Origin: Chloroflexus aggregans DSM 9485
Lineage (GTDB): Bacteria; Chloroflexota; Chloroflexia; Chloroflexales; Chloroflexaceae
Direction of reading: 5' to 3'
Assembly (NCBI RefSeq): GCF_000021945.1
Contig: NC_011831.1
Coordinates: 1,687,353 to 1,751,352, forward strand
Length of the DNA: 64,000 nt
This document shows positions 8,220-16,467 of this stretch, in pieces; position 1 is the first letter of the stretch; the number at the start of each line of letters is the position of its first letter. Both the position numbers and the translations under genes were made by a program. The notes beneath the pieces were generated by a model that saw only the letters and a program-made list of their open reading frames with translations, made no database searches and had not been told where the DNA came from.

Positions 8220-10253
8220 CTACACCTGACAATACCGATCAAACCACTCAAGCGTCCGTCGCATATGATCGGCACGGTGACGTGGTTCACCGCTGCGCGT
8301 CAGCTCATGACCTTCGCGCGGATACCGTACCAACTCCACGACCTTCTTTTGACGACGGAGGATGGCAAAGAGCTGCTCCGCTTCACTAATCGGCACTCGG
8401 TAATCAAGCTCGCTATGCAAGAGCAGCAACGGCGTTTTGATCTTGTGTGCGTGCGCTAATGGTGAATGATCCCACAACTCTTCGTACAACTCCCACGGAT
8501 ACCCACCAAACTCGATTTCGATCAACTCGTGAGCGTCACTCGTACCATGTAACGTCAGCAGATTATATACGCCACGAGCAGCAACCGCACAGGCAAACCG
8601 GTCATCGTGCCCGATCAGCCAGGCCGTCATATACCCACCATACGAACCACCGGTCACGGCAATCCGGTTGGGATCGATATACCCACGTGCCACCAGCGCA
8701 TCGATTCCGGCCAGAATATCGGGTGCATCCGCCTCGCCCCAATTACGCCGAATTGCATCGCGCCACAGCTCACCATACCCCTCACTACCCCGCGGATTAC
8801 AGAAGAAGACCACATATCCGCGCGCTGCTGCAACTTGCCATTCATGCCACATCGAGCGAAAACCAGGCCCCCACATCACATGCGGCCCGCCATGGATGTA
8901 CACCGCAAGCGGATAACGCTGCATCGGATTGAAATCCGGTGGATGCAGCGTCCATCCCTGCACCTCACTACCATCAGGGGAAAGATACGTCATCTCTTCC
9001 ATCGGCACAATAATCCGTTGCTGAAGCAACCGATCATTGATCGCTGTCAATCGTCGCTCGTGACCATCAGCGCTACGGAAGAAGAGATCGCACGGATTAT
9101 CAGCACTCCCGGCAATAAAGACGATACTCCCATCACGCCCTACATCAAACTCGCTGACCAACCGCGCCCCACCGACCAACGTCAATCCATTACGATAGGT
9201 CGGTGTGCCTGGAAGACCGATCTGATAGACATGAGCATCGCCGCGCCATCCGGCACTAAACAGTATCCCCTGACCGTCGGGCTGCCAGCGGAATTGTTCA
9301 ACGTTCAGATCGGTATGGGCCGTGAGGTCGTGCGGTTCACCACCTTCCGCCGGAATGATCGCGACTCGCCGACCTTCACCGAGCAATCGCTCTTCATTGA
9401 GGCGTAAGAACGCAATCTGGCTGCCATCAGGCGAAGGCTGCGGATCGAAGTACGAGAAGCCCGGACTCGTCAATGCATGGGGCAATCCATCAAGCGGAAT
9501 ACGCACAACATCGTAATAAGCGAACAGCGAATCGGCTTCCGGATCGCGCGTCGCCGTACTGAGGAGTGCTTCACCGTTCGGCAGCCAAACCGGTGTACTG
9601 TAGTGAATTTCACCCGAAGTAAGCCGGCGAGGTGTGGCGGTGCGATCTTCATCGTCCACCTCTACAACATACACCTGCCGCCACCGATCATCGAAATAGC
9701 TGGTCCCACTCCGATACGGTAGTTTTGTCACCACCCGTGGATCAATCCGAAGCTCCTCATCGTGCTGACGCTGCTCACGAGCACGACGGGCTTCCCACGC
9801 ATCCGCCGGCGGCGACGGCATCTCACCGGCATCCTCACGCGCCTGTTCGTCAACACTCACCGGTGATAAAAACGCGATCCACCGACCATCAGGACTCCAA
9901 GCCGGATCGCTGGCGCCATTGGGCATTGCCGTTAATTGCCGCGCTTCACCACCATCAACCGGGATCAGATAGATTTGGCCGCGTTCATCGTCGCGATGTG
10001 ACACAAACGCCAACCATCTTCCATCTGGGCTCCAGCGCGGCTGACGATCGTGTTTCCCGCGTGTAAAGCGTCGCAGTGAACCGCCATTCGTCGGTACCAA
10101 CACAATCTGCCGCCGATACCCATTGTTGACCCGGTCAACCGTTACCCACACAACCGCTGCAGTCTGTCCATCGGGGCTAAGACGCGGATCTTCCAGCCAG
10201 CCCAGCTCGTAGAGATCATCAATCGTGAAGCGACTAGGGGTTGGATTTGTCAT
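8220..10253 (-). CDS. S9-family prolyl oligopeptidase/acylaminoacyl peptidase
   Basis: 677 residues. The first ~400 residues are a beta-propeller of repeated TolB/WD-like blades (RQPRWSPDGRWLAFVSHRD, DPAWSPDGRWIAFLSP, PQPSPDGSQIAFLR). The C-terminal alpha/beta-hydrolase domain has the nucleophile serine in GGSYGGYMTAW (about 525), the aspartate in LLLHSELDYRVPISEAEQ and the histidine in PREGHELTR, a full triad. It has no signal peptide, so it acts in the cytoplasm, trimming peptides or removing N-acylated residues. It is monocistronic, with a possible promoter at 10295-10323, and forms the left border of the accessory island. Confidence 0.92.
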   Translation of the reverse strand: MTNPTPSRFTIDDLYELGWLEDPRLSPDGQTAAVVWVTVDRVNNGYRRQIVLVPTNGGSLRRFTRGKHDRQPRWSPDGRWLAFVSHRDDERGQIYLIPVDGGEARQLTAMPNGASDPAWSPDGRWIAFLSPVSVDEQAREDAGEMPSPPADAWEARRAREQRQHDEELRIDPRVVTKLPYRSGTSYFDDRWRQVYVVEVDDEDRTATPRRLTSGEIHYSTPVWLPNGEALLSTATRDPEADSLFAYYDVVRIPLDGLPHALTSPGFSYFDPQPSPDGSQIAFLRLNEERLLGEGRRVAIIPAEGGEPHDLTAHTDLNVEQFRWQPDGQGILFSAGWRGDAHVYQIGLPGTPTYRNGLTLVGGARLVSEFDVGRDGSIVFIAGSADNPCDLFFRSADGHERRLTAINDRLLQQRIIVPMEEMTYLSPDGSEVQGWTLHPPDFNPMQRYPLAVYIHGGPHVMWGPGFRSMWHEWQVAAARGYVVFFCNPRGSEGYGELWRDAIRRNWGEADAPDILAGIDALVARGYIDPNRIAVTGGSYGGYMTAWLIGHDDRFACAVAARGVYNLLTLHGTSDAHELIEIEFGGYPWELYEELWDHSPLAHAHKIKTPLLLLHSELDYRVPISEAEQLFAILRRQKKVVELVRYPREGHELTRSGEPRHRADHMRRTLEWFDRYCQV

Positions 10254-10294
10254 GGGTGATCCTGCAATTGTGAAACCTGTGTTAGTGCATTGCT

Positions 10295-10323
10295 ATTGTA
10301 ACACACATCTTGCCATTCGTCAC
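10295..10323 (-). promoter_or_regulatory. Probable promoter of the S9 peptidase gene
   Basis: Minus strand GTGACG (10318-10323), 17 nt, TACAAT (10295-10300), about 42 nt upstream of the start codon. The -35 matches consensus in four of six positions and the -10 in five. Confidence 0.5.
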
Positions 10324-10367
10324 TTGACTTTTTCACTAGAAAGCGTAGCATGATCACATCATAAACC

Positions 10368-10396
10368 TTGACATTATAGCGCTTCACAATTATAAT
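10368..10396 (+). promoter_or_regulatory. Perfect-consensus sigma70 promoter of the HTH gene
   Basis: TTGACA (10368-10373) and TATAAT (10391-10396) separated by exactly 17 nt: every position matches the sigma70 consensus. Transcription should start near 10403 and the GTG start at 10485 follows after a leader of about 80 nt. Such a strong promoter for a regulator usually implies repression control. Confidence 0.8.
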
Positions 10397-10484
10397 TCCA
10401 AAATAGTAAGAGCAATTAAAAGGTTTTTACACTTTATCGTGTTATCATATCGCCTTACTCAATGATACGAAAGGATCGTCTCCA

Positions 10485-11213
10485 GTGAGCACGTCTGATG
10501 AAAAAATGCCGCTCTCGGTGCTCCTCTTCCACTCTGCAATGAAGCAACAGATGTCATTGGCCGACTTTGCGGCAGCCCTCGGCTTGAGCGTAGCGACCCT
10601 GCGTTCGTATCTTTTTGAAGCAGGATCACGTTCGCGAATGCGTAGCAAGACGGTTGAGCAAATGGCTAAAATACTGAATATGCCGGCTAGCGAGGTACGC
10701 GAACGTGCGGAACTCCTCCCTTACGCCGATCAACCGTTTGGTGAGTGGCTGAAAGCACAAATGCAAGGTCGTTTTACCCGCGCCAGCCTGTGTACCGCTA
10801 CCAAAATCAGTGATAGCGCGATGAAAAATTATCTCAGCGGCCAAACAACGCCCGACCCCGATAACGCCATTCGCTTGGCCGAGGTGCTTGGCGCCGACTC
10901 GCTGACGGTTGCCCGCCTGATCGTTGCCTCCGAACTGCGCCGGCGCGGTGTTGAATTGCCGAGTGCGCCACATCGTGAACAGACGGTGCCGGTTGAACCG
11001 ATGCCGGAGCCAAAACCGGAACCTGCTCCTATACCGGCTTCGACCACCGTTGATGGTGCAACACCCACTCCCAAGAGCGATACCGTCATCGACGAGGCCA
11101 TCATCAATGCCTATACTGAACAGCGTCTGCTCAACCTGTGGCGGCGCCTGCACCCCCAAGGTCGGCGCGCAACCCTAACCTACATCGCTTCCCTGCTGGC
11201 CGAAGGGATGTAA
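10485..11213 (+). CDS. XRE-like helix-turn-helix regulator with two HTH units
   Basis: 242 residues from a GTG with AAAGGA upstream. Two XRE/lambda-Cro-like units are visible: MSLADFAAALGLSVATLRSY (about 22-41) and TRASLCTATKISDSAMKNYL (about 98-117, followed by SGQTTPDPDNAIRLAEVLG). A proline-rich linker (about 165-205) leads to a short helical tail, ERRLLNLW-like EQRLLNLWRRLHPQGRRATL. No enzyme domain. It is driven by a perfect consensus promoter and lies just left of the HerA-NurA methylation operon, so it may control that island, as C proteins do in R-M systems; this is inference. The next co-directional gene is 830 bp away. Confidence 0.8.
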   Translation: MSTSDEKMPLSVLLFHSAMKQQMSLADFAAALGLSVATLRSYLFEAGSRSRMRSKTVEQMAKILNMPASEVRERAELLPYADQPFGEWLKAQMQGRFTRASLCTATKISDSAMKNYLSGQTTPDPDNAIRLAEVLGADSLTVARLIVASELRRRGVELPSAPHREQTVPVEPMPEPKPEPAPIPASTTVDGATPTPKSDTVIDEAIINAYTEQRLLNLWRRLHPQGRRATLTYIASLLAEGM

Positions 11214-11257
11214 TGTACTTGAACCCGGATGCTGAACTTCATCATTAGAACGGAGCA

Positions 11258-11548
11258 TTATGTTGTGACCTGCAGAAAACCCTGGTCAGATGGATAACGA
11301 AGCCTAAAAAGGTGATCACCTGCGTCAAGGAACATGCTTGTGCATAGCCCGCGCCGACGCAGCATTTCGGGCAGGCTAAAAAGGTGATCACCTGAGTCCA
11401 GCCATGCATGGTCACATACCAACAGTACTACGGCACCGGCAATATAACATTCACCCTTGTAATCGCATCCACATTCAAATAAGAATATTGTGAAGGTCGT
11501 ACCGACTGTGGCGATGCAGGCGATCAGAGGATCATCGGCAAAACGCAC
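11258..11548 (-). other. Doubtful 96-codon frame over palindromic repeats; possibly part of a decayed gene
   Basis: A GTG-started frame of 96 codons on the minus strand with no recognisable domain. Two direct repeats 72 bp (24 codons) apart make it encode LDSGDHLFSL and LDAGDHLFRL. The frame stays open upstream past the GTG to about 11640, where it meets in another phase a second open frame (11640-11831, ending SSVFDRSLHLCI). One frameshift would join them, so this could be the remnant of a longer leftward gene. No convincing ribosome-binding site. I do not recognise the product, and non-coding repeat DNA is an equal possibility. Confidence 0.2.
11304..11398. repeat. Two direct repeats, each with the palindrome AGGTGATCACCT
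   Basis: CTAAAAAGGTGATCACCTG occurs at 11304-11322 and 11376-11394 (72 bp apart) and the likeness continues for four more bases with one mismatch. Each copy holds a perfect 12-bp palindrome (11310-11321 and 11382-11393) flanked by an A-run. They may be operators for the adjacent HTH regulator, weak terminators (a T-run follows on the minus strand) or two members of a dispersed repeat family. The rest of the 830-bp gap (11214-12044) shows no firm gene or RNA. Confidence 0.6.
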
Positions 11549-12044
11549 ATTCTTCTGGTTCGCCTTACTCTGTTCTCTGGAACTGACAGGCTTCTCTTCG
11601 TTCGCCTGCGGCGCAAGTGTGATTTGTCTCCTTACTTGATCAAATGCACAAATGCAATGACCTGTCGAAGACTGAACTTTCTGGGCAGAACCTTATTGCA
11701 AGGGCGCCAAGGGCAATCGTAAAATCTGAAACAGCAGCGACTGTCATCGGCATAGAAGTGTGCATATCGGTAGCTGGAGATCCGGTATCATGCAGAGAGT
11801 AATGCAATACGGTTTGGCAGATAGTGAACATACTCTCAAAAGTTGATACTACCTAACACAATGGTACCGGTCTGTTAACGAGTAACAAGTCGACATTTTC
11901 ATATCACTTATACTTCATAAAGTCTGGTACTGATTAGTGAGACTAAACCGATAGCGCCTCCACCCGTTCCGGCACTACAGCTCGGCCAAATTTCCGTTAG
12001 CCCACCGATATCCAGGCTCTACAAGCAACGTCGGAGGTAATCAA

Positions 12045-13661
12045 GTGTCTGATAGCACAATACTGGCCCTGACAGACGATGCACTCATCGGAGAAACTTC
12101 TTCATCGGAGTTTTCGTCCGAGGGGGGAACTCCTACTTTTGACCGAATTCCATTTCGCGTCAGAGCAGGAAAATGCCCTAATCTTAATACTTTTGTGATA
12201 GCCCTCCGACAAGGGGATGACAACAGAGCACACTATGGCAGGATTATTGCCGGCAGTGAACTGAACCTGCGGGCCAGCCCTACAGGGATGCAAAAGGATG
12301 ATGCCTATGGTATGCGACGTACCGATATTCGTTCATCAGAGCTGTCACCCGATCTGGTGAGAGTAATGGAGATTGAGCTTCTTGGAGAAATTAGCGTATT
12401 GGGTAACGGCTCTTTGGAAATCACCGAACCGACCCAGCTTCCTCACACCGGGCAACCTGTGTACGAATTGCCCGCTACAATTATCCCGAAACTTCTCAAC
12501 ATTCCCGAAGATGAGAGGGTACAAGATAAAGATAAACCAACCAGTGCTTCAGGCCTTTATCTGGGAAACATCGAATCAGGGGGGCACAGCATACCGTTCT
12601 TTTTACCGAATCGTGCCATTGCCCGTCATATTGCCGTACTAGGGAAAACCGGCGTTGGAAAGAGTTATGCCGTCGGCGTCTTGATGGAGGAACTCTACGC
12701 AAAACGTATCCCGATACTCTCGTTTGATGTCTTGGGAGATACCGAACAAACGGCAAGGGAACTTGAAGGAAAACATATCGTTGCCGGGACCGACGATTTC
12801 AAAATCCCCTACTCTATCATAGGTCTTGAGGAGTTTCTGGCGTTCATTCCGAACCTAACAAGCGATCAGCGAGAATTGATAACATCGGCTTATGGCAATG
12901 TCTTTGATGAGGCGCTCGATAAACTTGAGAAGGGGGAGGAATTAAATATTCCCTTCAGTCGTCTTACATCTCTTGTTGAAGACATCGGCCGATCTATCAA
13001 TTCCAAAGCAACTCCGAATGCAGTCAAGCGGGTCGAAGCAGCCTTCAACCGAAGTTCTCTCCTAACCGACAAACCGGTTACATGGACAAACCTTTTGGAA
13101 ACCTCACCACTTATTAACATCTATGTAGGCCATTTAGGCCAATGGCAACGCAATCTTGTTGTAGGCGCAGTAGCCCGTATTCTCCAGCGATTAAGGCGTC
13201 GCAATCATATACCACCGTTCGTTTTGGTTATTGATGAAGCGCATCTGTTCTTGCCCGGCGGGAGTGACCTCCCACCCTCGACATTGGTTCTTCGAGAGAT
13301 GATCCGCACGGCTCGGCATGACTCGGTGGGGGTGGTATTGTTGAGCCAAAGTCCTTCTTCGATGGATCGCCAGATTCTGCTCACCTGCAATACACGTATG
13401 CTCTTTGCTTTGGATCCTGAAGATTTACGGGTAGTTGCCGGGCAAATCGGCGATCTGCCGGAGGAGACGATAAAGCGTATTCCGAGAATGGCCCGTGGCA
13501 CGGCGGTATTCACATCCGGTATGGACATCATGCGTCATGCGGTCATCGTTAAAATACGCGAAAGAACCTTTACGACCCATGTAGCCGAAACTCCCGATTT
13601 ACGTGAGGCGGTTGAACAATGGCACAGAGAACATCAGAAACAGCAAAACAGCAGCAGATAA
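12045..13661 (+). CDS. HerA-type hexameric DNA-translocating ATPase
   Basis: 538 residues from a GTG with a strong CGGAGGTAATC site. The N-terminal ~150 residues fit a HAS-barrel-like beta domain; the DUF87/HerA ATPase core follows with Walker A GKTGVGKSYAV (about 200) and FDVLGD, an inserted helical region (about 265-350), Walker B VLVIDEAHLFLP (about 394), then IRTARHDSVGVVLLSQSPSS and a C-terminal EETIKRIPRMARGTAVF. HerA rings translocate along double-stranded DNA and power the NurA nuclease; in archaea they work in end resection. Here the gene overlaps a NurA-like gene by 43 nt and heads an operon with a glycosylase and a C5 methyltransferase, pointing to defence or modification-linked work rather than housekeeping. 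GC is visibly lower than in the flanking genes. Confidence 0.88.
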   Translation: MSDSTILALTDDALIGETSSSEFSSEGGTPTFDRIPFRVRAGKCPNLNTFVIALRQGDDNRAHYGRIIAGSELNLRASPTGMQKDDAYGMRRTDIRSSELSPDLVRVMEIELLGEISVLGNGSLEITEPTQLPHTGQPVYELPATIIPKLLNIPEDERVQDKDKPTSASGLYLGNIESGGHSIPFFLPNRAIARHIAVLGKTGVGKSYAVGVLMEELYAKRIPILSFDVLGDTEQTARELEGKHIVAGTDDFKIPYSIIGLEEFLAFIPNLTSDQRELITSAYGNVFDEALDKLEKGEELNIPFSRLTSLVEDIGRSINSKATPNAVKRVEAAFNRSSLLTDKPVTWTNLLETSPLINIYVGHLGQWQRNLVVGAVARILQRLRRRNHIPPFVLVIDEAHLFLPGGSDLPPSTLVLREMIRTARHDSVGVVLLSQSPSSMDRQILLTCNTRMLFALDPEDLRVVAGQIGDLPEETIKRIPRMARGTAVFTSGMDIMRHAVIVKIRERTFTTHVAETPDLREAVEQWHREHQKQQNSSR

Positions 13662-15799
13662 TCGAAGCCGTTCTGGATGTGTTGCAGAAAGTAGCCGGCG
13701 ATGTGGTAGGCCTATCTATCCGTGATTTGCAGCTCCAATTGCGCGCACTGGATCTAATCGTCGCAGATCACTTGTTAAGAAGCGCCTTGAACCAATTGCT
13801 GGACGAAGGCAAGATAGAGAAGCGACCTTGGCCGGAGCACAGAGGAAACTTCTGTTTCAATCTACCCGGCCAGGGTATCTCTCAAATGTCCCTGTTTGAC
13901 CTACAGACCAGTCGTGACGAGATCGAGCGAGAAGAGCGAAACGGCCTAGATCTGTGGCAACGGGATGAGGCCGAGCGTGAACGTGCAACCGCTTCGGTCA
14001 TGGAAGAGATCGCCCGCAGCCACGCCCTTGAGGAAAACTACGCCAAGTTGGTTCATGATATTGCTTCCGTCCTTGCCGATGAGAACCCGGTTGACCTTAT
14101 TCTGGAGATCGCCGATTGGGTGATCAAAGACTTGAACGATTTGGCGGAAAAGATAGGAGCGGCAGGTTCGGGCGCGCAGAGCGAAATTCAGCGGTTAACC
14201 AGAGAACTCGGGTTTCGGCGGTCAAAAGCAGAGAGTTTTTTCCAGAGGCTTTGGAGGCTGGACCGCTCGATAGGAAGTGCAAAAGGAATTCTTGATATTC
14301 CAACCGTGCCACAAATGCTCAGGGGTAGCAAGATAAGATTTGATAAAGAGGCTGCTAAACGCCGTCTCCAAGAGAGAATAGTCGGAAACAAGGTCATAGA
14401 AGTCATAACGGCGCCTGAAAATCCTCACAAAGCAGCAGTCGGGACGGATGCTTCGGTAGGAGATGTGATGATAGAACATGCACGTGGGAGTTTTATCCCG
14501 CCAACCCCGGCCACCCTGTTTGTCTCCGCCGGGGCAATGAGAGTGCTTGATCGGTCGAATGCCCTTAGCTATTGGGACTACGACTTAGATCCGCGCGAAC
14601 TCCGGCGATACAAAGATTTGGATGCAGCCGTAGAGGGACTGTTGATCTCGCCACACTTGCGTCGAGAAGTTATCACGGACTTTCGCCATTTGCGTTCTGC
14701 CGCCATGGAATTGCGTCAATACGCCGAGGAACTACGAATCGTTCTACAACAATCCAAATGGCATCCTATCAGTGGAGTACCCGAAATACAACACCCACCG
14801 ACAGTCACATTACTGATCCGCGATGGCCGCATTTTTCCATTGGTGCATCGTTTGGATGACTATGACGGAGCCAGCGCCCCGGATGACATTTTATACGGCG
14901 AAGTCGTCCGGCGGGAAATCCGGACTTTCCAAAAGGTTTTTCATAACACGGCAGGTAACGGATGCTTGGGTGCAATTTACGGTGGCGCGGTAAAGTCTCC
15001 CGAATATTCTTGGCTGGCAATGATTACTTTCTGGTACTTACATGTCAAGAAAGGCCATCCGGATTTGGTCGATGCTTTCTACCGCCCGCCGTTGAACGAC
15101 CAAGCCGTTACCCATCTTTTGTTCTGGGGACTGGCCGAGTCGAAACCGGATCAGGCTTTTGGCGACCCACGGAACTCGTTCGTAACGTTCCGAGCTCTCA
15201 GACGCTTTTCCGACATAGCTTTCTTCCCTCATCCCAGGCCGCTTACCGATGATTCGGGTAAGGTTGTCCGGACGGTTCAAGAAGACAACATAGACGATTG
15301 GCTTGCTTACATTCAGCAACATATCAACGAGGCGAACCAGAGATATGACCAGCATAAGCGGGGAATTCCGGCGTTGACCACGATTGATGACTATAAGCCT
15401 TTCCTTGACCTCTGCCATCGCGCCGGGGTCGCGATGTTTTATGCCGCTCCTGCCAGAATGTATAGGGCTACGTTGAGCGATCGGGCGCACTTCTTCACAC
15501 CACGCTGGGAAATAGCAGTTGATCTAACAAAGGATATAGGAGAGGAGATCAAACGCCGTCTTGAAGGGCTTATGGCGTGGCTGGTTGAGCAAGACGGACT
15601 GGTAGCCGATGAGTCTCATGCCGTGGGAGGATTTGAAGAAGTGGCCGAAGGCCTTCCGCTTTTTATTCCCAACGTTGTGATGGAAGCCCACCGAGCAGTT
15701 GGATACGGCCGCGAACGACATGCGATGGATGTACAAGACGATCTCCAAAGGCTGGTTACCGATATTCGTGCCGGACGATTGGGTTCTGTAAATCTATGA
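13619..15799 (+). CDS. NurA-like nuclease with N-terminal winged helix and coiled coil
   Basis: 726 residues, about twice the usual NurA. Residues 1-90 resemble a winged helix (VGLSIRDLQLQLRALDLIVA ending in EHRGNFCFNL); about 100-250 is charged and helical, probably coiled coil. From about 265 the NurA pattern appears: AVGTDASVGDVMIEH (Asp near 278), VTLLIRDGRIFPLV (Asp near 399), GGAVKSPEYSWL (Lys near 456) and TPRWEIAVDL (Glu near 629), matching the acidic metal-binding positions of this RNase-H-like 5'-3' nuclease. It overlaps herA by 43 nt and the glycosylase by 4 nt, so the partners are probably made in fixed ratio. The extra N-terminal domains may contact DNA or recognise a target. Remote family assignment by motif only. 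Confidence 0.72.
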   Translation: MAQRTSETAKQQQIIEAVLDVLQKVAGDVVGLSIRDLQLQLRALDLIVADHLLRSALNQLLDEGKIEKRPWPEHRGNFCFNLPGQGISQMSLFDLQTSRDEIEREERNGLDLWQRDEAERERATASVMEEIARSHALEENYAKLVHDIASVLADENPVDLILEIADWVIKDLNDLAEKIGAAGSGAQSEIQRLTRELGFRRSKAESFFQRLWRLDRSIGSAKGILDIPTVPQMLRGSKIRFDKEAAKRRLQERIVGNKVIEVITAPENPHKAAVGTDASVGDVMIEHARGSFIPPTPATLFVSAGAMRVLDRSNALSYWDYDLDPRELRRYKDLDAAVEGLLISPHLRREVITDFRHLRSAAMELRQYAEELRIVLQQSKWHPISGVPEIQHPPTVTLLIRDGRIFPLVHRLDDYDGASAPDDILYGEVVRREIRTFQKVFHNTAGNGCLGAIYGGAVKSPEYSWLAMITFWYLHVKKGHPDLVDAFYRPPLNDQAVTHLLFWGLAESKPDQAFGDPRNSFVTFRALRRFSDIAFFPHPRPLTDDSGKVVRTVQEDNIDDWLAYIQQHINEANQRYDQHKRGIPALTTIDDYKPFLDLCHRAGVAMFYAAPARMYRATLSDRAHFFTPRWEIAVDLTKDIGEEIKRRLEGLMAWLVEQDGLVADESHAVGGFEEVAEGLPLFIPNVVMEAHRAVGYGRERHAMDVQDDLQRLVTDIRAGRLGSVNL

Positions 15800-16467
15800 G
15801 CGCAGAAAAATTCCCTTACCTCTTGAAGGCCGGCGCCGAGTTATCAAAGCATAGAATTGCGGAAACGGAGCTGCCGTGGCGGAAATATCGAACACCCTAC
15901 CGGATATTTCTGGCCGAAATGTTACTCGTCCGTACCCGTACCGATATTGTGGCCAATCACTTTGAAAAGATTGCCTCAAAGTATCCGACAATTGAGGCAC
16001 TCGCTCTCGCAGACGAAAGTGAATTGAGAGAAGTGTTGCGCCCCCTGGGGTTATCCAAGCGGTTTCCTTATCTGATAAAAGCCGCACGTTATATTTGTGA
16101 TAATCACAATGGAGAGATACCGGCCGACTTTGAGAGCTTGCTTAAAGTCCCGGGAATAGGAAAATACACTGCTACTGCCATCCTGATATTTGCTTATGGT
16201 CAGAAATTGGTTCCGGCCGATGTAAACGTTCTACGTTTTGTTTCTCGGTTTACCGGTCTTGAAATGGGACATGTGACCAAAGGTTCTCGAGAACTATGGA
16301 ACCTCTTACCGCTTTTGTCAGAGGCTAACGTCGGCTTGTCCGCCGAAAATCTTTTGGATTTCACAAGGTTGATTTGTAGAGCTCGTAAGCCCAAATGCAA
16401 TGCATGTCCCTTGTCTGCTCACTGCTCGTATTTCAAACATGTGCTTTCGGAGCAAGATGGTCGATGA
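15796..16467 (+). CDS. HhH-GPD mismatch DNA glycosylase of MIG (G:T) type
   Basis: 223 residues of the endonuclease III/MutY superfamily. Present are the helix-hairpin-helix VPGIGKYTATA, the catalytic aspartate D142 in VPADVNVLRF, and a 4Fe-4S motif C194-x6-C201-x2-C204-x5-C210. The residue equal to the lyase lysine of endonuclease III is tyrosine Y124, 18 positions before the aspartate. This Tyr/Asp pair, together with LPWRKYRTPYRIFLAEMLL, is how the archaeal mismatch glycosylase MIG differs from Nth (Lys) and MutY (Ser). MIG removes T or U from G:T and G:U, the result of 5-methylcytosine deamination, and its gene also lies beside a C5 methyltransferase. Start and stop overlap both neighbours by 4 nt. 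MutY-like activity is the alternative. Confidence 0.85.
   Translation: MSAEKFPYLLKAGAELSKHRIAETELPWRKYRTPYRIFLAEMLLVRTRTDIVANHFEKIASKYPTIEALALADESELREVLRPLGLSKRFPYLIKAARYICDNHNGEIPADFESLLKVPGIGKYTATAILIFAYGQKLVPADVNVLRFVSRFTGLEMGHVTKGSRELWNLLPLLSEANVGLSAENLLDFTRLICRARKPKCNACPLSAHCSYFKHVLSEQDGR

Noticed and set aside
8607-9407. 266-codon frame on the plus strand
   Set aside because: Lies wholly antisense to the S9 peptidase, with low-complexity composition rich in Thr, His and Pro and no family pattern; a shadow frame.
11304-11398. CRISPR-like repeat pair
   Set aside because: Only two copies, no regular spacer series and no cas gene in the window.
12045-13661. Conjugation or FtsK-type ATPase instead of HerA
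   Set aside because: Short length, HAS-barrel-like start, no membrane part and the adjoining NurA-like gene all favour HerA.
16395-16463. Earlier ATG for the C5 methyltransferase
   Set aside because: It lies inside the glycosylase gene, and the extra residues are cysteine-rich and unlike methylase N-termini; the ATGA overlap start fits operon style.
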